Shown here: positions 36,684 to 50,046 of the stretch, in pieces
How positions within the stretch are numbered: position 1 is the stretch's first letter
Layout: each line of letters starts with the position of its first letter
Program-made: the position numbers and the translations under genes
The notes under the pieces: generated by a model
Database searches by the model: none
What the model was told of the DNA's origin: nothing
The model's input: only the letters and a program-made list of their open reading frames with translations
From: Gordius sp. MW1
Lineage: Eukaryota; Nematomorpha; Gordioida; Gordea; Gordiidae
Direction: 5' to 3'
NCBI GenBank assembly: GCA_964036665.1
Contig: OZ038529.1
Span: 15,012,060 to 15,076,059 of the forward strand
DNA length: 64,000 nt

Positions 36684-38743
36684 ATGTGAAAGAACATGAA
36701 AAAATATGTAAAAGTAAGCCAATTTGAGAATCCTATTATCCTCGATTGACTTCCGAAAAGAGGTTTTAAGCTGCGAGAACTATCATTTTGACAAAAGACA
36801 ACGTTTTATTGTTGCGATTAGTTTGTTGTATCGCAACGTGATGCTTAATTTTTGCAAATGACTCTATGCGATCATTTCAAAGTAATAGTTTTCAGATTCT
36901 GATAAATTTTTACTTGGGATCATAGAAACCACGTCTGAAAACGACAACTTTCATCGGATGAATACGGTTCAAAGAAAAATATGTGAAAAATTTTGAGGTA
37001 AAAATATTTATTTTTTTCGATTCTACGTGAAAGAGCATAAAAAAATATATAAAAGTAAGCCAATTTGAGAATCCTATTATCCTCGATTGACTTCCGCAAA
37101 GAGGTTTTAAGCTGCGAGAACTATCATTTTGACAAAAGACAACGTTTTATTGTTGCGATTAGTTTGTATCGCAACGTGAATGTTTAATTTTTCAAAATGC
37201 ACTATGCGATCATGATTTCAAAGTAATAGTTTTTTGATTCTGATAAATTTTTACTTGGGATCATAGAAACCACGTCTGAAAACGACAACTTTCATCGGAT
37301 GAATACGGTTCAAAGAAAAATATGTGAAAAATTTGAGGTAAAAATATTTATTTTTTTCGATTCTATGTGAAAGAGCATGAAAAAATATATAAAAGTAAGC
37401 CAATTTGAGAATCCTATTATCCTCGATTGACTTCCGCAAAGAGGTTTTAAGCTGCGAGAACTATCATTTTGACAAAAGACAACGTTTTATTGTTGCGATT
37501 AGTTTGTTGTATCGCAACGTGAATGTTTAATTTTTCAAAATGCACTATGCGATCATGATTTCAAAGTAATAGTTTTTTGATTCTGATAAATTTTTACTTG
37601 GGATCTTAGAAACCACGTCTGAAAACGACAACTTTCATCGGATGAATACGGTTCAAAGAAAAATAGTGAAAAATTTTGAGGTAAAAATATTTATTTTTTT
37701 CGATTCTATGTGAAAGAGCATAAAAAAATATATAAAAGTAAGCCAATTTGAGAATCCTATTATCCTCGATTGACTTCCGCAAAGAGGTTTTAAGCTGCGA
37801 GAACTATCATTTTGACAAAAGACAACGTTTTATTGTTGCGATTAGTTTGTTGTATCGCAACGTGAATGTTTAATTTTTCAAAATGCACTATGCGATCATG
37901 ATTTCAAAGTAATAGTTTTTTGATTCTGATAAATTTTTACTTGGGATCATAGAAACCACGTCTGAAAACGATAACTTTCATCGGATGAATACGGTTCAAA
38001 GAAAAATATGTGAAAAATTTTGAGGTAAAAATATTTATTTTTTTCGATTCTATGTGAAAGAGCATGAAAAAATATATAAAGGTAAGCCAATTTGAGAATC
38101 CTATTATCCTCGATTGACTTCCGCAAAGAGGTTTTAAGCTGCCAAAACTATTCATTTTGACAAAAGACAACGTTTTATTGTTGCGATTAGTTTGTTGTAT
38201 CGCAATGTGAGTGCTGAATTTTTGAAAACTGCTCTATGCGATTATGTTTTCAAAGTAATAGTTTTTAGATTCTGATACATTTTTACTTGGGATCATAGAA
38301 ACCACGTCTGAAAACTACAACTTTCATCGGATAAATACGGTTCAAATAAAAATATGTGAAAAATTTTGAGGTAAAAATATTTATTTTTTTCGATTTTATG
38401 TGAAAGAGCATAAAAAAATATGTAAAAGTAAGCCAATTTGAGAATCCTATTATCCTCGATTTACTTCCGAAAAGAGATTTTACGCTGCCAAAACTATTCA
38501 TTTTGACAAAAGACAACGTTTTATTGTTGCGATTAGTTTGTTGTATCGCAACGTGAGTGCTGAATTTTTCAAAAATGCATTATGCGATCAAGATTTAAAC
38601 GTAATAGTTTTTTGATTCTGATAAATTTTTACTTGGGATCATAGAAACCACGTCTGAAAACGACAGCTTTCATCGGATGAATACGGTTCAAAGAAAAATA
38701 TGTGAAAAATTTTGAGGTAAAAATATTTATTTTTTTCGATTCT
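36684..38743 (+). repeat. 5-mer HOR copy 3, expanded to 6 monomers (2060 bp)
   Basis: B-E-E-E-A-H: one extra E. Private changes are AGTTTGTATCGCAACG (3-bp loss) near 37165, GTGAAAAATTTGAGG near 37326, GGGATCTTAG near 37602, AAAATAGTGAAAAA near 37661, and in its H GATTTAAACG near 38593 with ACAGCTTTC near 38665. The extra monomer is a one-unit unequal exchange inside the HOR. Confidence 0.92.
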
Positions 38744-40463
38744 ATGTGAAAGAACATGAAAAAATATGTAAAAGTAAGCCAATTTGAGAATCCTATTATC
38801 CTCGATTGACTTCCGAAAAGAGGTTTTAAGCTGCGAGAACTATCATTTTGACAAAAGACAACGTTTTATTGTTGCGATTAGTTTGTTGTATCGCAACGTG
38901 ATGCTTAATTTTTGCAAATGACTCTATGCGATCATTTCAAAGTAATAGTTTTCAGATTCTGATAAATTTTTACTTGGGATCATAGAAACCACGTCTGAAA
39001 ACGACAACTTTCATCGGATGAATACGGTTCAAAGAAAAATATGTGAAAAATTTTAGGTAAAAATATTTATTTTTTTCGATTCTACGTGAAAGAGCATAAA
39101 AAAATATATAAAAGTAAGCCAATTTGAGAATCCTATTATCCTCGATTGACTTCCGCAAAGAGGTTTTAAGCTGCGAGAACTATCATTTTGACAAAAGACA
39201 ACGTTTTATTGTTGCGATTAGTTTGTTGTATCGCAACGTGAATGTTTAATTTTTCAAAATGCACTATGCGATCATGATTTCAAAGTAATAGTTTTTTGAT
39301 TCTGATAAATTTTTACTTGGGATCATAGAAACCACGTCTGAAAACGACAACTTTCATCGGATGAATACGGTTCAAAGAAAAATATGTGAAAAATTTTGAG
39401 GTAAAAATATTTATTTTTTTCGATTCTATGTGAAAGAGCATGAAAAAATATATAAAAGTAAGCCAATTTGAGAATCCTATTATCCTCGATTGACTTCCGC
39501 AAAGAGGTTTTAAGCTGCGAGAACTATCATTTTGACAAAAGACAACGTTTTATTGTTGCGATTAGTTTGTTGTATCGCAACGTGAATGTTTAATTTTTCA
39601 AAATGCACTATGCGATCATGATTTCAAAGTAATAGTTTTTTGATTCTGATAAATTTTTACTTGGGATCATAGAAACCACGTCTGAAAACGATAACTTTCA
39701 TCGGATGAATACGGTTCAAAGAAAAATATGTGAAAAATTTTGAGGTAAAAATATTTATTTTTTTCGATTCTATGTGAAAGAGCATGAAAAAATATATAAA
39801 GGTAAGCCAATTTGAGAATCCTATTATCCTCGATTGACTTCCGCAAAGAGGTTTTAAGCTGCCAAAACTATTCATTTTGACAAAAGACAACGTTTTATTG
39901 TTGCGATTAGTTTGTTGTATCGCAATGTGAGTGCTGAATTTTTGAAAACTGCTCTATGCGATTATGTTTTCAAAGTAATAGTTTTTAGATTCTGATACAT
40001 TTTTACTTGGGATCATAGAAACCACGTCTGAAAACTACAACTTTCATCGGATAAATACGGTTCAAATAAAAATATGTGAAAAATTTTGAGGTAAAAATAT
40101 TTATTTTTTTCGATTTTATGTGAAAGAGCATAAAAAAATATGTAAAAGTAAGCCAATTTGAGAATCCTATTATCCTCGATTTACTTCCGAAAAGAGATTT
40201 TACGCTGCCAAAACTATTCATTTTGACAAAAGACAACGTTTTATTGTTGCGATTAGTTTGTTGTATCGCAACGTGAGTGCTGAATTTTTCAAAAATGCAT
40301 TATGCGATCAAGATTTCAACGTAATAGTTTTTTGATTCTGATAAATTTTTACTTGGGATCATAGAAACCACGTCTGAAAACGACAACTTTCATCGGATGA
40401 ATACGGTTCAAAGAAAAATATGTGAAAAATTTTGAGGTAAAAATATTTATTTTTTTCGATTCT
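38744..40463 (+). repeat. 5-mer HOR copy 4 (1720 bp)
   Basis: B-E-E-A-H again. A 1-bp loss (AATTTTAGGTAAA near 39049) explains the 1720-bp length. It returns to five monomers, so the expansion in copy 3 did not spread. Confidence 0.93.
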
Positions 40464-41148
40464 ATGTGAAAGAACATGAAAAAATATGTAAAAGTAAGCC
40501 AATTTGAGAATCCTATTATCCTCGATTGACTTCCGAAAAGAGGTTTTAAGCTGCGAGAACTATCATTTTGACAAAAGACAACGTTTTATTGTTGCGATTA
40601 GTTTGTTGTATCGCAACGTGATGCTTAATTTTTGCAAATGACTCTATGCGATCATTTCAAAGTAATAGTTTTCAGATTCTGATAAATTTTTACTTGGGAT
40701 CATAGAAACCACGTCTGAAAACGACAACTTTCATCGGATGAATACGGTTCAAAGAAAAATATGTGAAAAATTTTGAGGTAAAAATATTTATTTTTTTCGA
40801 TTCTACGTGAAAGAGCATAAAAAAATATATAAAAGTAAGCCAATTTGAGAATCCTATTATCCTCGATTGACTTCCGCAAAGAGGTTTTAAGCTGCGAGAA
40901 CTATCATTTTGACAAAAGACAACGTTTTATTGTTGCGATTAGTTTGTTGTATCGCAACGTGAATGTTTAATTTTTCAAAATGCACTATGCGATCATGATT
41001 TCAAAGTAATAGTTTTTTGATTCTGATAAATTTTTACTTGGGATCATAGAAACCACGTCTGAAAACGACAACTTTCATCGGATGAATACGGTTCAAAGAA
41101 AAATATGTGAAAAATTTTGAGGTAAAAATATTTATTTTTTTCGATTCT
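40464..41148 (+). repeat. 5-mer HOR copy 5, partial (B-E)
   Basis: B and the first E of the unit, with the GAACATG, GATCATTTCAAAG and TTCTACGTG markers. The next monomer (41149) starts like the second E and then continues as type C with CGCTACGTG, marking the right limit of the HOR. Confidence 0.9.
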
Positions 41149-42528
41149 ATGTGAAAGAGCATGAAAAAATATATAAAAGTAAGCCAATTTGAGAATCCTA
41201 TTATCCTCGATTGACTTCCGCAAAGAGGTTTTAAGCTGCGAGAACTATCATTTTGACAAAAGACAACGTTATATTGTTGCGATTAGTTTGTTGTATCGCT
41301 ACGTGAATGTTTAATTTTTCAAAAATGCATTATGCGATCAAGATTTCAAAGTAAAAGTTTTCTGATTCTGATAAATTTTTACTTTTTATCGTGGAAACCA
41401 CGTCTGAAAACGACAACTTTCATCGGATGCATACGGTTGAAAGAAAAATTTGTGATAAATTTTGAGGTAAAAATATTTATTTTTTTTGATTCTATGTGAA
41501 ATAGCATGAAAAAATATATATAAGTAAGCCAATTTGAGAATCCTATTATCCTCGATTTACTTCCGAAAAGAGGTTTTAAGCTGCGAGAATTATCATTTTG
41601 GCAAAAGACAACGTTTTATTGTTGCGATTAGTTTGTTGTATCGCAACGTGAGTGCTTAATTTTTCAAAAATGCACTATGCGATCATGATTTCAAAGTAAT
41701 AGTTTTTTGATTCTGATAAATTTTTACTTGGGATCATAGAAACCACGTCTGAAAATGACAACTTTCATCGGATGAATACGGTTCAAAGAAAAATATGTGA
41801 AAAATTTTGAGGTAAAAATATTTATTTTTTTCGATTCTATGTGAAAGAGCATGAAAAAATATATAAAAGTAACCCAATTTGAGAATCCTATTATCCTCGA
41901 TTGACTTCCGCAAAGAGGTTTTAAGCTGCGAGAACTATCATTTTGACAAAAGACAACGTTTTATTGTTGCGATTAGTTTGTTGTATCGCTACGTGAATGT
42001 TTAATTTTTCAAAAATGCATTATGCGATCAAGATTTCAAAATAATAGTTTTCTGATTCTGATAAATTTTTACTTTTTATCGTGGAAACCACGTCTGAAAA
42101 CTACAACTTTCATCGGATGCATACGGTTGAAAGAAAAATTTGTGATAAATTTTGAGGTAAAAATATTAATTTTTTTCGATTCTATGTGAAATAGCATGAA
42201 AAAATATATATAAGTAAGCCAATTTGAGAATCCTATTATCCTCGATTTACTTCCGAAAAGAGGTTTTAAGCTGCGAGAACTATCATTTTGACAAAAGACA
42301 ACGTTTTATTGTTGCGATTAGTTTGTTGTATCGCAACGTGAGTGCTTAATTTTTCAAAAATGCACTATGCGATCATGATTTCAAAGTAATAGTTTTTTGA
42401 TTCTGATAAATTTTTACTTGGGATCATAGAAACCACGTCTGAAAACGACAACTTTTATCGGATGAATACGGTTCAAAGAAAAATATGTGAAAATTTTTGA
42501 GGTAAAAATATTTATTTTTTTCGATTCT
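41149..42528 (+). repeat. C-D dimer block (C-D-C-D, 1380 bp)
   Basis: Monomers start at 41149, 41494, 41839 and 42184, each 345 bp. Both C copies have the unusual CGCTACGTG, which spoils the inverted repeat. Types and start motifs (GTGAAATAGCATG before D) are those of the far-left block, so C-D dimers occur at both ends of the E-rich centre. Confidence 0.86.
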
Positions 42529-44598
42529 ATGTGAAAGAGCATGAAAAAATATGTAAAAGTAAGCCAATTTGAAAATCCTATTATCCTCGATTTACTTCCG
42601 AAAAGAGGTTTTACGCTGCCAAAACTATTCATTTTGACAAAAGACAACGTTTTATTGTTGCGATTAGTTTGTTGTATCGCAACGTGATGCTTAATTTTTG
42701 AAAATGACTCTATGCGATCATGATTTCAAAGTAATAGTTTTCTGATTCTGATAAATTTTTACTTTTTATCATGGAAACCATGTCTGAAAACGACAACTTT
42801 CATCGGATGCATACGGTTCAAAGAAAAATATGTGAAAAATTTTGAGGTAAAAATATTTATTTTTTTCGATTCTATGTGAAAGAGCATGAAAAAATATATA
42901 AAAGTAAGCCAATTTGAGAATATTATTATCCTCGATTGACTTCCGCAAAGAGGTTTTAAGCTGCGAGAACTATCATTTTGACAAAAGACAACGTTTTATT
43001 GTTGCGATAAGTTTGTTGTATCGCAACGTGAATGATTAATTTTTCAAAAATGCATTATGCGATCATGATTTCAAAGTAATAGTTTTCTGATTCTGATAAA
43101 TTTTTACTTTTTATCATGGAAACCACGTCTGAAAACGACAACTTTTATTGGATGCATACGGTTGAAAGAAAAATTTGTGAAAAATTTTGAGGTAAAAACA
43201 TTTATTTTTTTCGATTCTATGTGAAAAAGCATGAAAAAATATATATAAGTAAGCCAATTTGAGAATCCTATTATCCTCGATTTACTTCCGAAAAGAGGTT
43301 TTAAGCTGCGAGAACTGCCATTTTGACAAAAGACAACGTTTTATTGTTGCGATTAGTTTGTTGTATCGCAACGTGATGCTTAATTTTTGAAAATGACTCT
43401 ATGCGATCATGATTTCAAAGTAATAGTTTTCTGATTCTGATAAATTTTTACTTTTTATCATGGAAACCATGTCTGAAAACGACAACTTTCATCGGATGCA
43501 TACGGTTCAAAGAAAAATATGTGAAAAATTTTGAGGTAAAAACATTTATTTTTTTCGATTCTATGTGAAAGAGCATGAAAAAATATATAAAAGTAAGCCA
43601 ATTTGAGAATCCTATTATCCTCGATTGACTTCCGCAAAGAGGTTTTAAGCTGCGAGAACTATCATTTTGACAAAAGACAACGTTTTATTGTTGCGATAAG
43701 TTTGTTGTATCGCAACGTGAATGATTAATTTTTCAAAAATGCATTATGCGATCATGATTTCAAAGTAATAGTTTTCTGATTCTGATAAATTTTTACTTTT
43801 TATCATGGAAACCACGTCTGAAAACGACAACTTTTATCGGATGCATACGGTTGAAAGAAAAATTTGTGAAAAATTTTGAGGTAAAAACATTTATTTTTTT
43901 CGATTCTATGTGAAAAAGCATGAAAAAATATATATAAGTAAGCCAATTTGAGAATCCTATTATCCTCGATTTACTTCCGAAAAGAGGTTTTAAGCTGCGA
44001 GAACTATCATTTTGACAAAAGACAACGTTTTATTGTTGCGATTAGTTTGTTGTATCGCAACGTGAGTGCTTAATTTTTCAAAAATGCACTATGCGATCAT
44101 GATTTCAAAGTAATAGTTATTTGATTCTGATAAATTTTTACTTGGGATCATAGAAACCACGTCTGAAAACGACAACTTTCATCGGATGAATACGGTTCAA
44201 AGAAAAATATGTGAAAAATTTTGAGGTAAAAATATTTATTTTTTTCGATTCTATGTGAAAGAACATGAAAAAATATGTAAAAGTAAGCCAATTTGAGAAT
44301 CCTATTATCCTCGATTTACTTCCGAAAAGAGGTTTTAAGCTGCCAAAACTATTCATTTTGACAAAAGACAACGTTTTATTGTTGCGATTAGTTTGTTGTA
44401 TCGCAACGTGAGTGCTGAATTTTTGAAAACTGCTTTATGCGATTATGATTTCAAAGTAATAGCTTTTAGATTCTGATAAATTTTTACTTGGGATCATAGA
44501 AACCACGTCTGAAAACTACAACTTTCATGGGATGAATACGGTTCAAAGAAAAATATGTGAAAAATTTTGAGGTAAAAATATTTATTTTTTTCGATTCT
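42529..44598 (+). repeat. B'/F block (B'-F-B'-F-D-A, 2070 bp)
   Basis: Six monomers of the 28764-33241 family, with GCGATAAGTTTG, GTGAATGATTAA and AAAAACATTT. The first begins with TTTTACGCTGCC of type H. Private changes include GAGAATATTATTATCC near 42916, TTTTATTGGATG near 43143 and GAACTGCCATTTTG near 43313. Confidence 0.83.
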
Positions 44599-47322
44599 AT
44601 GTGAAAGAGCATGAAAAAATATGTAAAAGTCAGCCAATTTGAGAATCCTATCATCCTCGATTTACTTCCGAAAAGAGGTTTTAAGCTGCCAAAACTTTTC
44701 TATTGACAAAAGACAACGTTTTATTGTTGCGATTAGTTTGTTGTATCGCAACGTGATGCTTAATTTTTGAAAATGACTCTATGCGATCATGATTTCAAAG
44801 TAATAGTTTTCAGATTCTGATAAATTTTTACTTGGGATCATAGAAACCACGTCTGAAAACGACAACTTTCATCGGATGCATACGGTTGAAAGAAAAATTT
44901 GTGAAAAATTTTGAGGTAAAAACATTTATTTTTTTCGATTCTATGTGAAAGAGCATGAAAAAATATATATAAGTAAGCCAATTTGAGAATCCTATTATCC
45001 TCGATTTACTTCCGAAAAGAGGTTTTAAGCTGCGAGAACTATCATTTTGACAAAAGACAACGTTTTATTGTTGCGATTAGTTTGTTGTATCGCAACGTGA
45101 GTGCTTAATTTTTAAAAAATGCACTATGCGATCATGATTTCAAAGTAATAGTTTTTTGATTCTGATAAATTTTTACTTGGGATCATAGAAACCAGGGAAA
45201 ACGACAACTTTCATCGGATGAATACGGTTCAAAGAAAAATATGTGAAAAATTTTGAGGTAAAAATATTTATTTTTTTCGATTCTATGTGAAAGAACATGA
45301 AAAAATATGTAAAAGTAAGCCAATTTGAGAATCCTATTATCCTCGATTTACTTCCGAAAAGAGGTTTTAAGCTGCCAAAACTATTCATTTTGACAAAAGA
45401 CAACGTTTTATTGTTGCGATTAGTTTGTTGTATCGCAACGTGAGTGCTGAATTTTTGAAAACTGCTCTATGCGATTATGATTTCAGAGTAATAGCTTTTA
45501 GATTCTGATAAATTTTTACTTGGGATCATAGAAACCACGTCTGAAAACTACAACTTTCATCGGATGAATACGGTTCAAAGGAAAATATGTGAAAAATTTT
45601 GAGGTAAAAATATTTATTTTTTTCGATTCTATGTGAAAGAGCATGAAAAAATATGTAAAAGTAAGCCAATTTGAGAATCCTATTATCCTCGATTTACTTC
45701 CGAAAAGAGGTTTTAAGCTGCCATAACTATTCATTTTGACAAAAGACAACGTTTTATTGTTGCGATTAGTTTGTTGTATCGCAACGTGATGCTTAATTTT
45801 TGAAAATGACTCTATGCGATCATGATTTCAAAGTAATAGTTTTCAGATTCTGATAAATTTTTACTTGGGATCATAGAAACCACGTCTGAAAACGACAACT
45901 TTCATCGGATGCATACGGTTGAAAGAAAAATTTGTGAAAAATTTTAAAGTAAAAACATTTATTTTTTTCGATTCTATGTGAAAGAGCATAAAAAAATATA
46001 TATAAGTAAGCCAATTTGAGAATCCTATTATCCTCGATTTACTTCCGAAAAGAGGTTTTAAGCTGCGAGAACTATCATTTTGACCAAAGACAACGTTTTA
46101 TTGTTGCGATTAGTTTGTTGTATCGCAACGTGAGTGCTTAATTTTTGAAAATGGCTCTATGCGATCATGATTTCATAGTAATAGTTTTCAGATTCTGATA
46201 AATTTTTACTTGGGATCATAGAAACCACGTCTGAAAACTACAACTTTCATCGGATGAATACGGTTCAAAGAAAACTATTTATTTTTTTCGATTCTATGTG
46301 AAAGAGCATGAAAAAATATGTAAAAGTAAGCCAATTTGAGAATCCTATTATACTCGATTTACCGAAAAGAGGTTTTAAGCTGCCAAAACTATTCTATTGA
46401 CAAAAGACAACGTTTTATTGTTGCGATTAATTTGTTGTATCGCAACGTGATGCTTAATTTTTGAAAATGACTCTATGCGATCATGATTTCAAAGTAATAG
46501 TTTTCAGATTCTGATAAATTTTTACTTGGGATCTTAGAAACCACGTCTGAAAACGACAACTTTCATCGGATGCATACGGTTGAAAGAAAAATTTGTGAAA
46601 AATCTTGAGGTAAAAACATTTATTTTTTTCGATTCTATGTGAAAGAGCATGAAAAAATATGTAAAAGTAAGCCAATTTGAGAATCCTATTATCCTCGATT
46701 TACTTCCGAAAAGAGGTTTTAAGCTGCCATAACTATTTATTTTGACAAAAGACAACGTTTTATTGTTGCGATTAGTTTGTTGTATCGCAACGTGATGCTT
46801 AATTTTTGAAAATGACTCTATGCGATCATGATTTCAAAGTAATAGTTTTCAGATTCTGATAAATTTTTACTTGGGATCATAGAAACCACGTCTGAAACAG
46901 ACAACTTTCATCGGATGAATACGGTTCAAAGATAAATATGTGAAAAATTTTGAGGTAAAACTATTTCTTTTTTTCAATTCTATGTGAAAGAGCATGAAAA
47001 AATATATAAAAGTAAGCCAATTTGAGAATCCTATTATCCTCGATTGACTTCCGAAAAGAGGTTTTAAGCTGCGAGAACTATCATTTTGACAAAAGACAAC
47101 GTTTTATTGTTACGATTATTTTGTTGTATCGCGTGATGCTTAATTTTTGAAAATGGCTCTATGCGATTATGATTTCAGAGTAATAGCTTTTAGATTCTGA
47201 TAAATTTTTACTTGGGATCATAGAAACCACGTCTGAAAACTACAACTTTCATCGGATGAATACGGTTCAAAGAAAAATATGTGAAAAATTTTGAGGTAAA
47301 AATATTAATTTTTTTCGATTCT
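44599..47322 (+). repeat. 8-mer HOR copy 1 (B'-D-A-B'-G-B'-B'-B'/G, 2724 bp)
   Basis: Eight monomers. Unit markers are GAAACCAGGGAAAACGAC (loss inside CCACGTCTG) near 45187, TTCAGAGTAATAG near 45483, ATTTTAAAGTAAAAAC near 45941, TGACCAAAG near 46081, a 24-bp loss near 46276, CTCGATTTACCGAAAAG near 46353, CTGAAACAGACAAC near 46892 and TATCGCGTGATGC near 47127. All recur 2724 bp later. Confidence 0.93.
45976..46295 (+). repeat. G monomer with ~24-bp deletion (320 bp)
   Basis: After CGGTTCAAAG the sequence runs AAAACTATTTATTTT, so the usual ATATGTGAAAAATTTTGAGG is missing. The same deletion recurs near 49000 and 51038. A variant with AAAACAATTTATTTT lies near 52041. The deletion is inherited with the 8-mer. 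Confidence 0.88.
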
Positions 47323-50046
47323 ATGTGAAAGAGCATGAAAAAATATGTAAAAGTAAGCCAATTTGAGAATCCTATCATCCTCGATTTACTTCCGAAAAGA
47401 GGTTTTAAGCTGCCAAAACTATTCTATTGACAAAAGACAACGTTTTATTGTTGCGATTAGTTTGTTGTATCGCAACGTGATGCTTAATTTTTGAAAATGA
47501 CTCTATGCGATCATGATTTCAAAGTAATAGTTTTCAGATTCTGATAAATTTTTACTTGGGATCATAGAAACCACGTCTGAAAACGACAACTTTCATCGGA
47601 TGCATACGGTTGAAAGAAAAATTTGTGAAAAATTTTGAGGTAAAAACATTTATTTTTTTCGATTCTATGTGAAAGAGCATGAAAAAATATATATAAGTAA
47701 GCCAATTTGAGAATCCTATTATCCTCGATTTACTTCCGAAAAGAGGTTTTAAGCTGCGAGAACTATCATTTTGACAAAAGACAACGTTTTATTGTTGCGA
47801 TTAGTTTGTTGTATCGCAACGTGAGTGCTTAATTTTTAAAAAATGCACTATGCGATCATGATTTCAAAGTAATAGTTTTTTGATTCTGATAAATTTTTAC
47901 TTGGGATCATAGAAACCAGGGAAAACGACAACTTTCATCGGATGAATACGGTTCAAAGAAAAATATGTGAAAAATTTTGAGGTAAAAATATTTATTTTTT
48001 TCGATTCTATGTGAAAGAACATGAAAAAATATGTAAAAGTAAGCCAATTTGAGAATCCTATTATCCTCGATTTACTTCCGAAAAGAGGTTTTAAGCTGCC
48101 AAAACTATTCATTTTGACAAAAGACAACGTTTTATTGTTGCGATTAGTTTGTTGTATCGCAACGTGAGTGCTGAATTTTTGAAAACTGCTCTATGCGATT
48201 ATGATTTCAGAGTAATAGCTTTTAGATTCTGATAAATTTTTACTTGGGATCATAGAAACCACGTCTGAAAACTACAACTTTCATCGGATGAATACGGTTC
48301 AAAGGAAAATATGTGAAAAATTTTGAGGTAAAAATATTTATTTTTTTCGATTCTATGTGAAAGAGCATGAAAAAATATGTAAAAGTAAGCCAATTTGAGA
48401 ATCCTATTATCCTCGATTTACTTCCGAAAAGAGGTTTTAAGCTGCCATAACTATTCATTTTGACAAAAGACAACGTTTTATTGTTGCGATTAGTTTGTTG
48501 TATCGCAACGTGATGCTTAATTTTTGAAAATGACTCTATGCGATCATGATTTCAAAGTAATAGTTTTCAGATTCTGATAAATTTTTACTTGGGATCATAG
48601 AAACCACGTCTGAAAACGACAACTTTCATCGGATGCATACGGTTGAAAGAAAAATTTGTGAAAAATTTTAAAGTAAAAACATTTATTTTTTTCGATTCTA
48701 TGTGAAAGAGCATAAAAAAATATATATAAGTAAGCCAATTTGAGAATCCTATTATCCTCGATTTACTTCCGAAAAGAGGTTTTAAGCTGCGAGAACTATC
48801 ATTTTGACCAAAGACAACGTTTTATTGTTGCGATTAGTTTGTTGTATCGCAACGTGAGTGCTTAATTTTTGAAAATGGCTCTATGCGATCATGATTTCAT
48901 AGTAATAGTTTTCAGATTCTGATAAATTTTTACTTGGGATCATAGAAACCACGTCTGAAAACTACAACTTTCATCGGATGAATACGGTTCAAAGAAAACT
49001 ATTTATTTTTTTCGATTCTATGTGAAAGAGCATGAAAAAATATGTAAAAGTAAGCCAATTTGAGAATCCTATTATACTCGATTTACCGAAAAGAGGTTTT
49101 AAGCTGCCAAAACTATTCTATTGACAAAAGACAACGTTTTATTGTTGCGATTAATTTGTTGTATCGCAACGTGATGCTTAATTTTTGAAAATGACTCTAT
49201 GCGATCATGATTTCAAAGTAATAGTTTTCAGATTCTGATAAATTTTTACTTGGGATCATAGAAACCACGTCTGAAAACGACAACTTTCATCGGATGCATA
49301 CGGTTGAAAGAAAAATTTGTGAAAAATCTTGAGGTAAAAACATTTATTTTTTTCGATTCTATGTGAAAGAGCATGAAAAAATATGTAAAAGTAAGCCAAT
49401 TTGAGAATCCTATTATCCTCGATTTACTTCCGAAAAGAGGTTTTAAGCTGCCATAACTATTTATTTTGACAAAAGACAACGTTTTATTGTTGCGATTAGT
49501 TTGTTGTATCGCAACGTGATGCTTAATTTTTGAAAATGACTCTATGCGATCATGATTTCAAAGTAATAGTTTTCAGATTCTGATAAATTTTTACTTGGGA
49601 TCATAGAAACCACGTCTGAAACAGACAACTTTCATCGGATGAATACGGTTCAAAGATAAATATGTGAAAAATTTTGAGGTAAAACTATTTCTTTTTTTCA
49701 ATTCTATGTGAAAGAGCATGAAAAAATATATAAAAGTAAGCCAATTTGAGAATCCTATTATCCTCGATTGACTTCCGAAAAGAGGTTTTAAGCTGCGAGA
49801 ACTATCATTTTGACAAAAGACAACGTTTTATTGTTACGATTATTTTGTTGTATCGCGTGATGCTTAATTTTTGAAAATGGCTCTATGCGATTATGATTTC
49901 AGAGTAATAGCTTTTAGATTCTGATAAATTTTTACTTGGGATCATAGAAACCACGTCTGAAAACTACAACTTTCATCGGATGAATACGGTTCAAAGAAAA
50001 ATATGTGAAAAATTTTGAGGTAAAAATATTAATTTTTTTCGATTCT
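47323..50046 (+). repeat. 8-mer HOR copy 2 (2724 bp)
   Basis: Equal in length and markers to the first copy. Differences seen: TAAGCC against TCAGCC at the head, CTATTCTATTG against CTTTTCTATTG, and GGGATCATAG near 49255 where copy 1 has GGGATCTTAG (46531). Confidence 0.93.
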
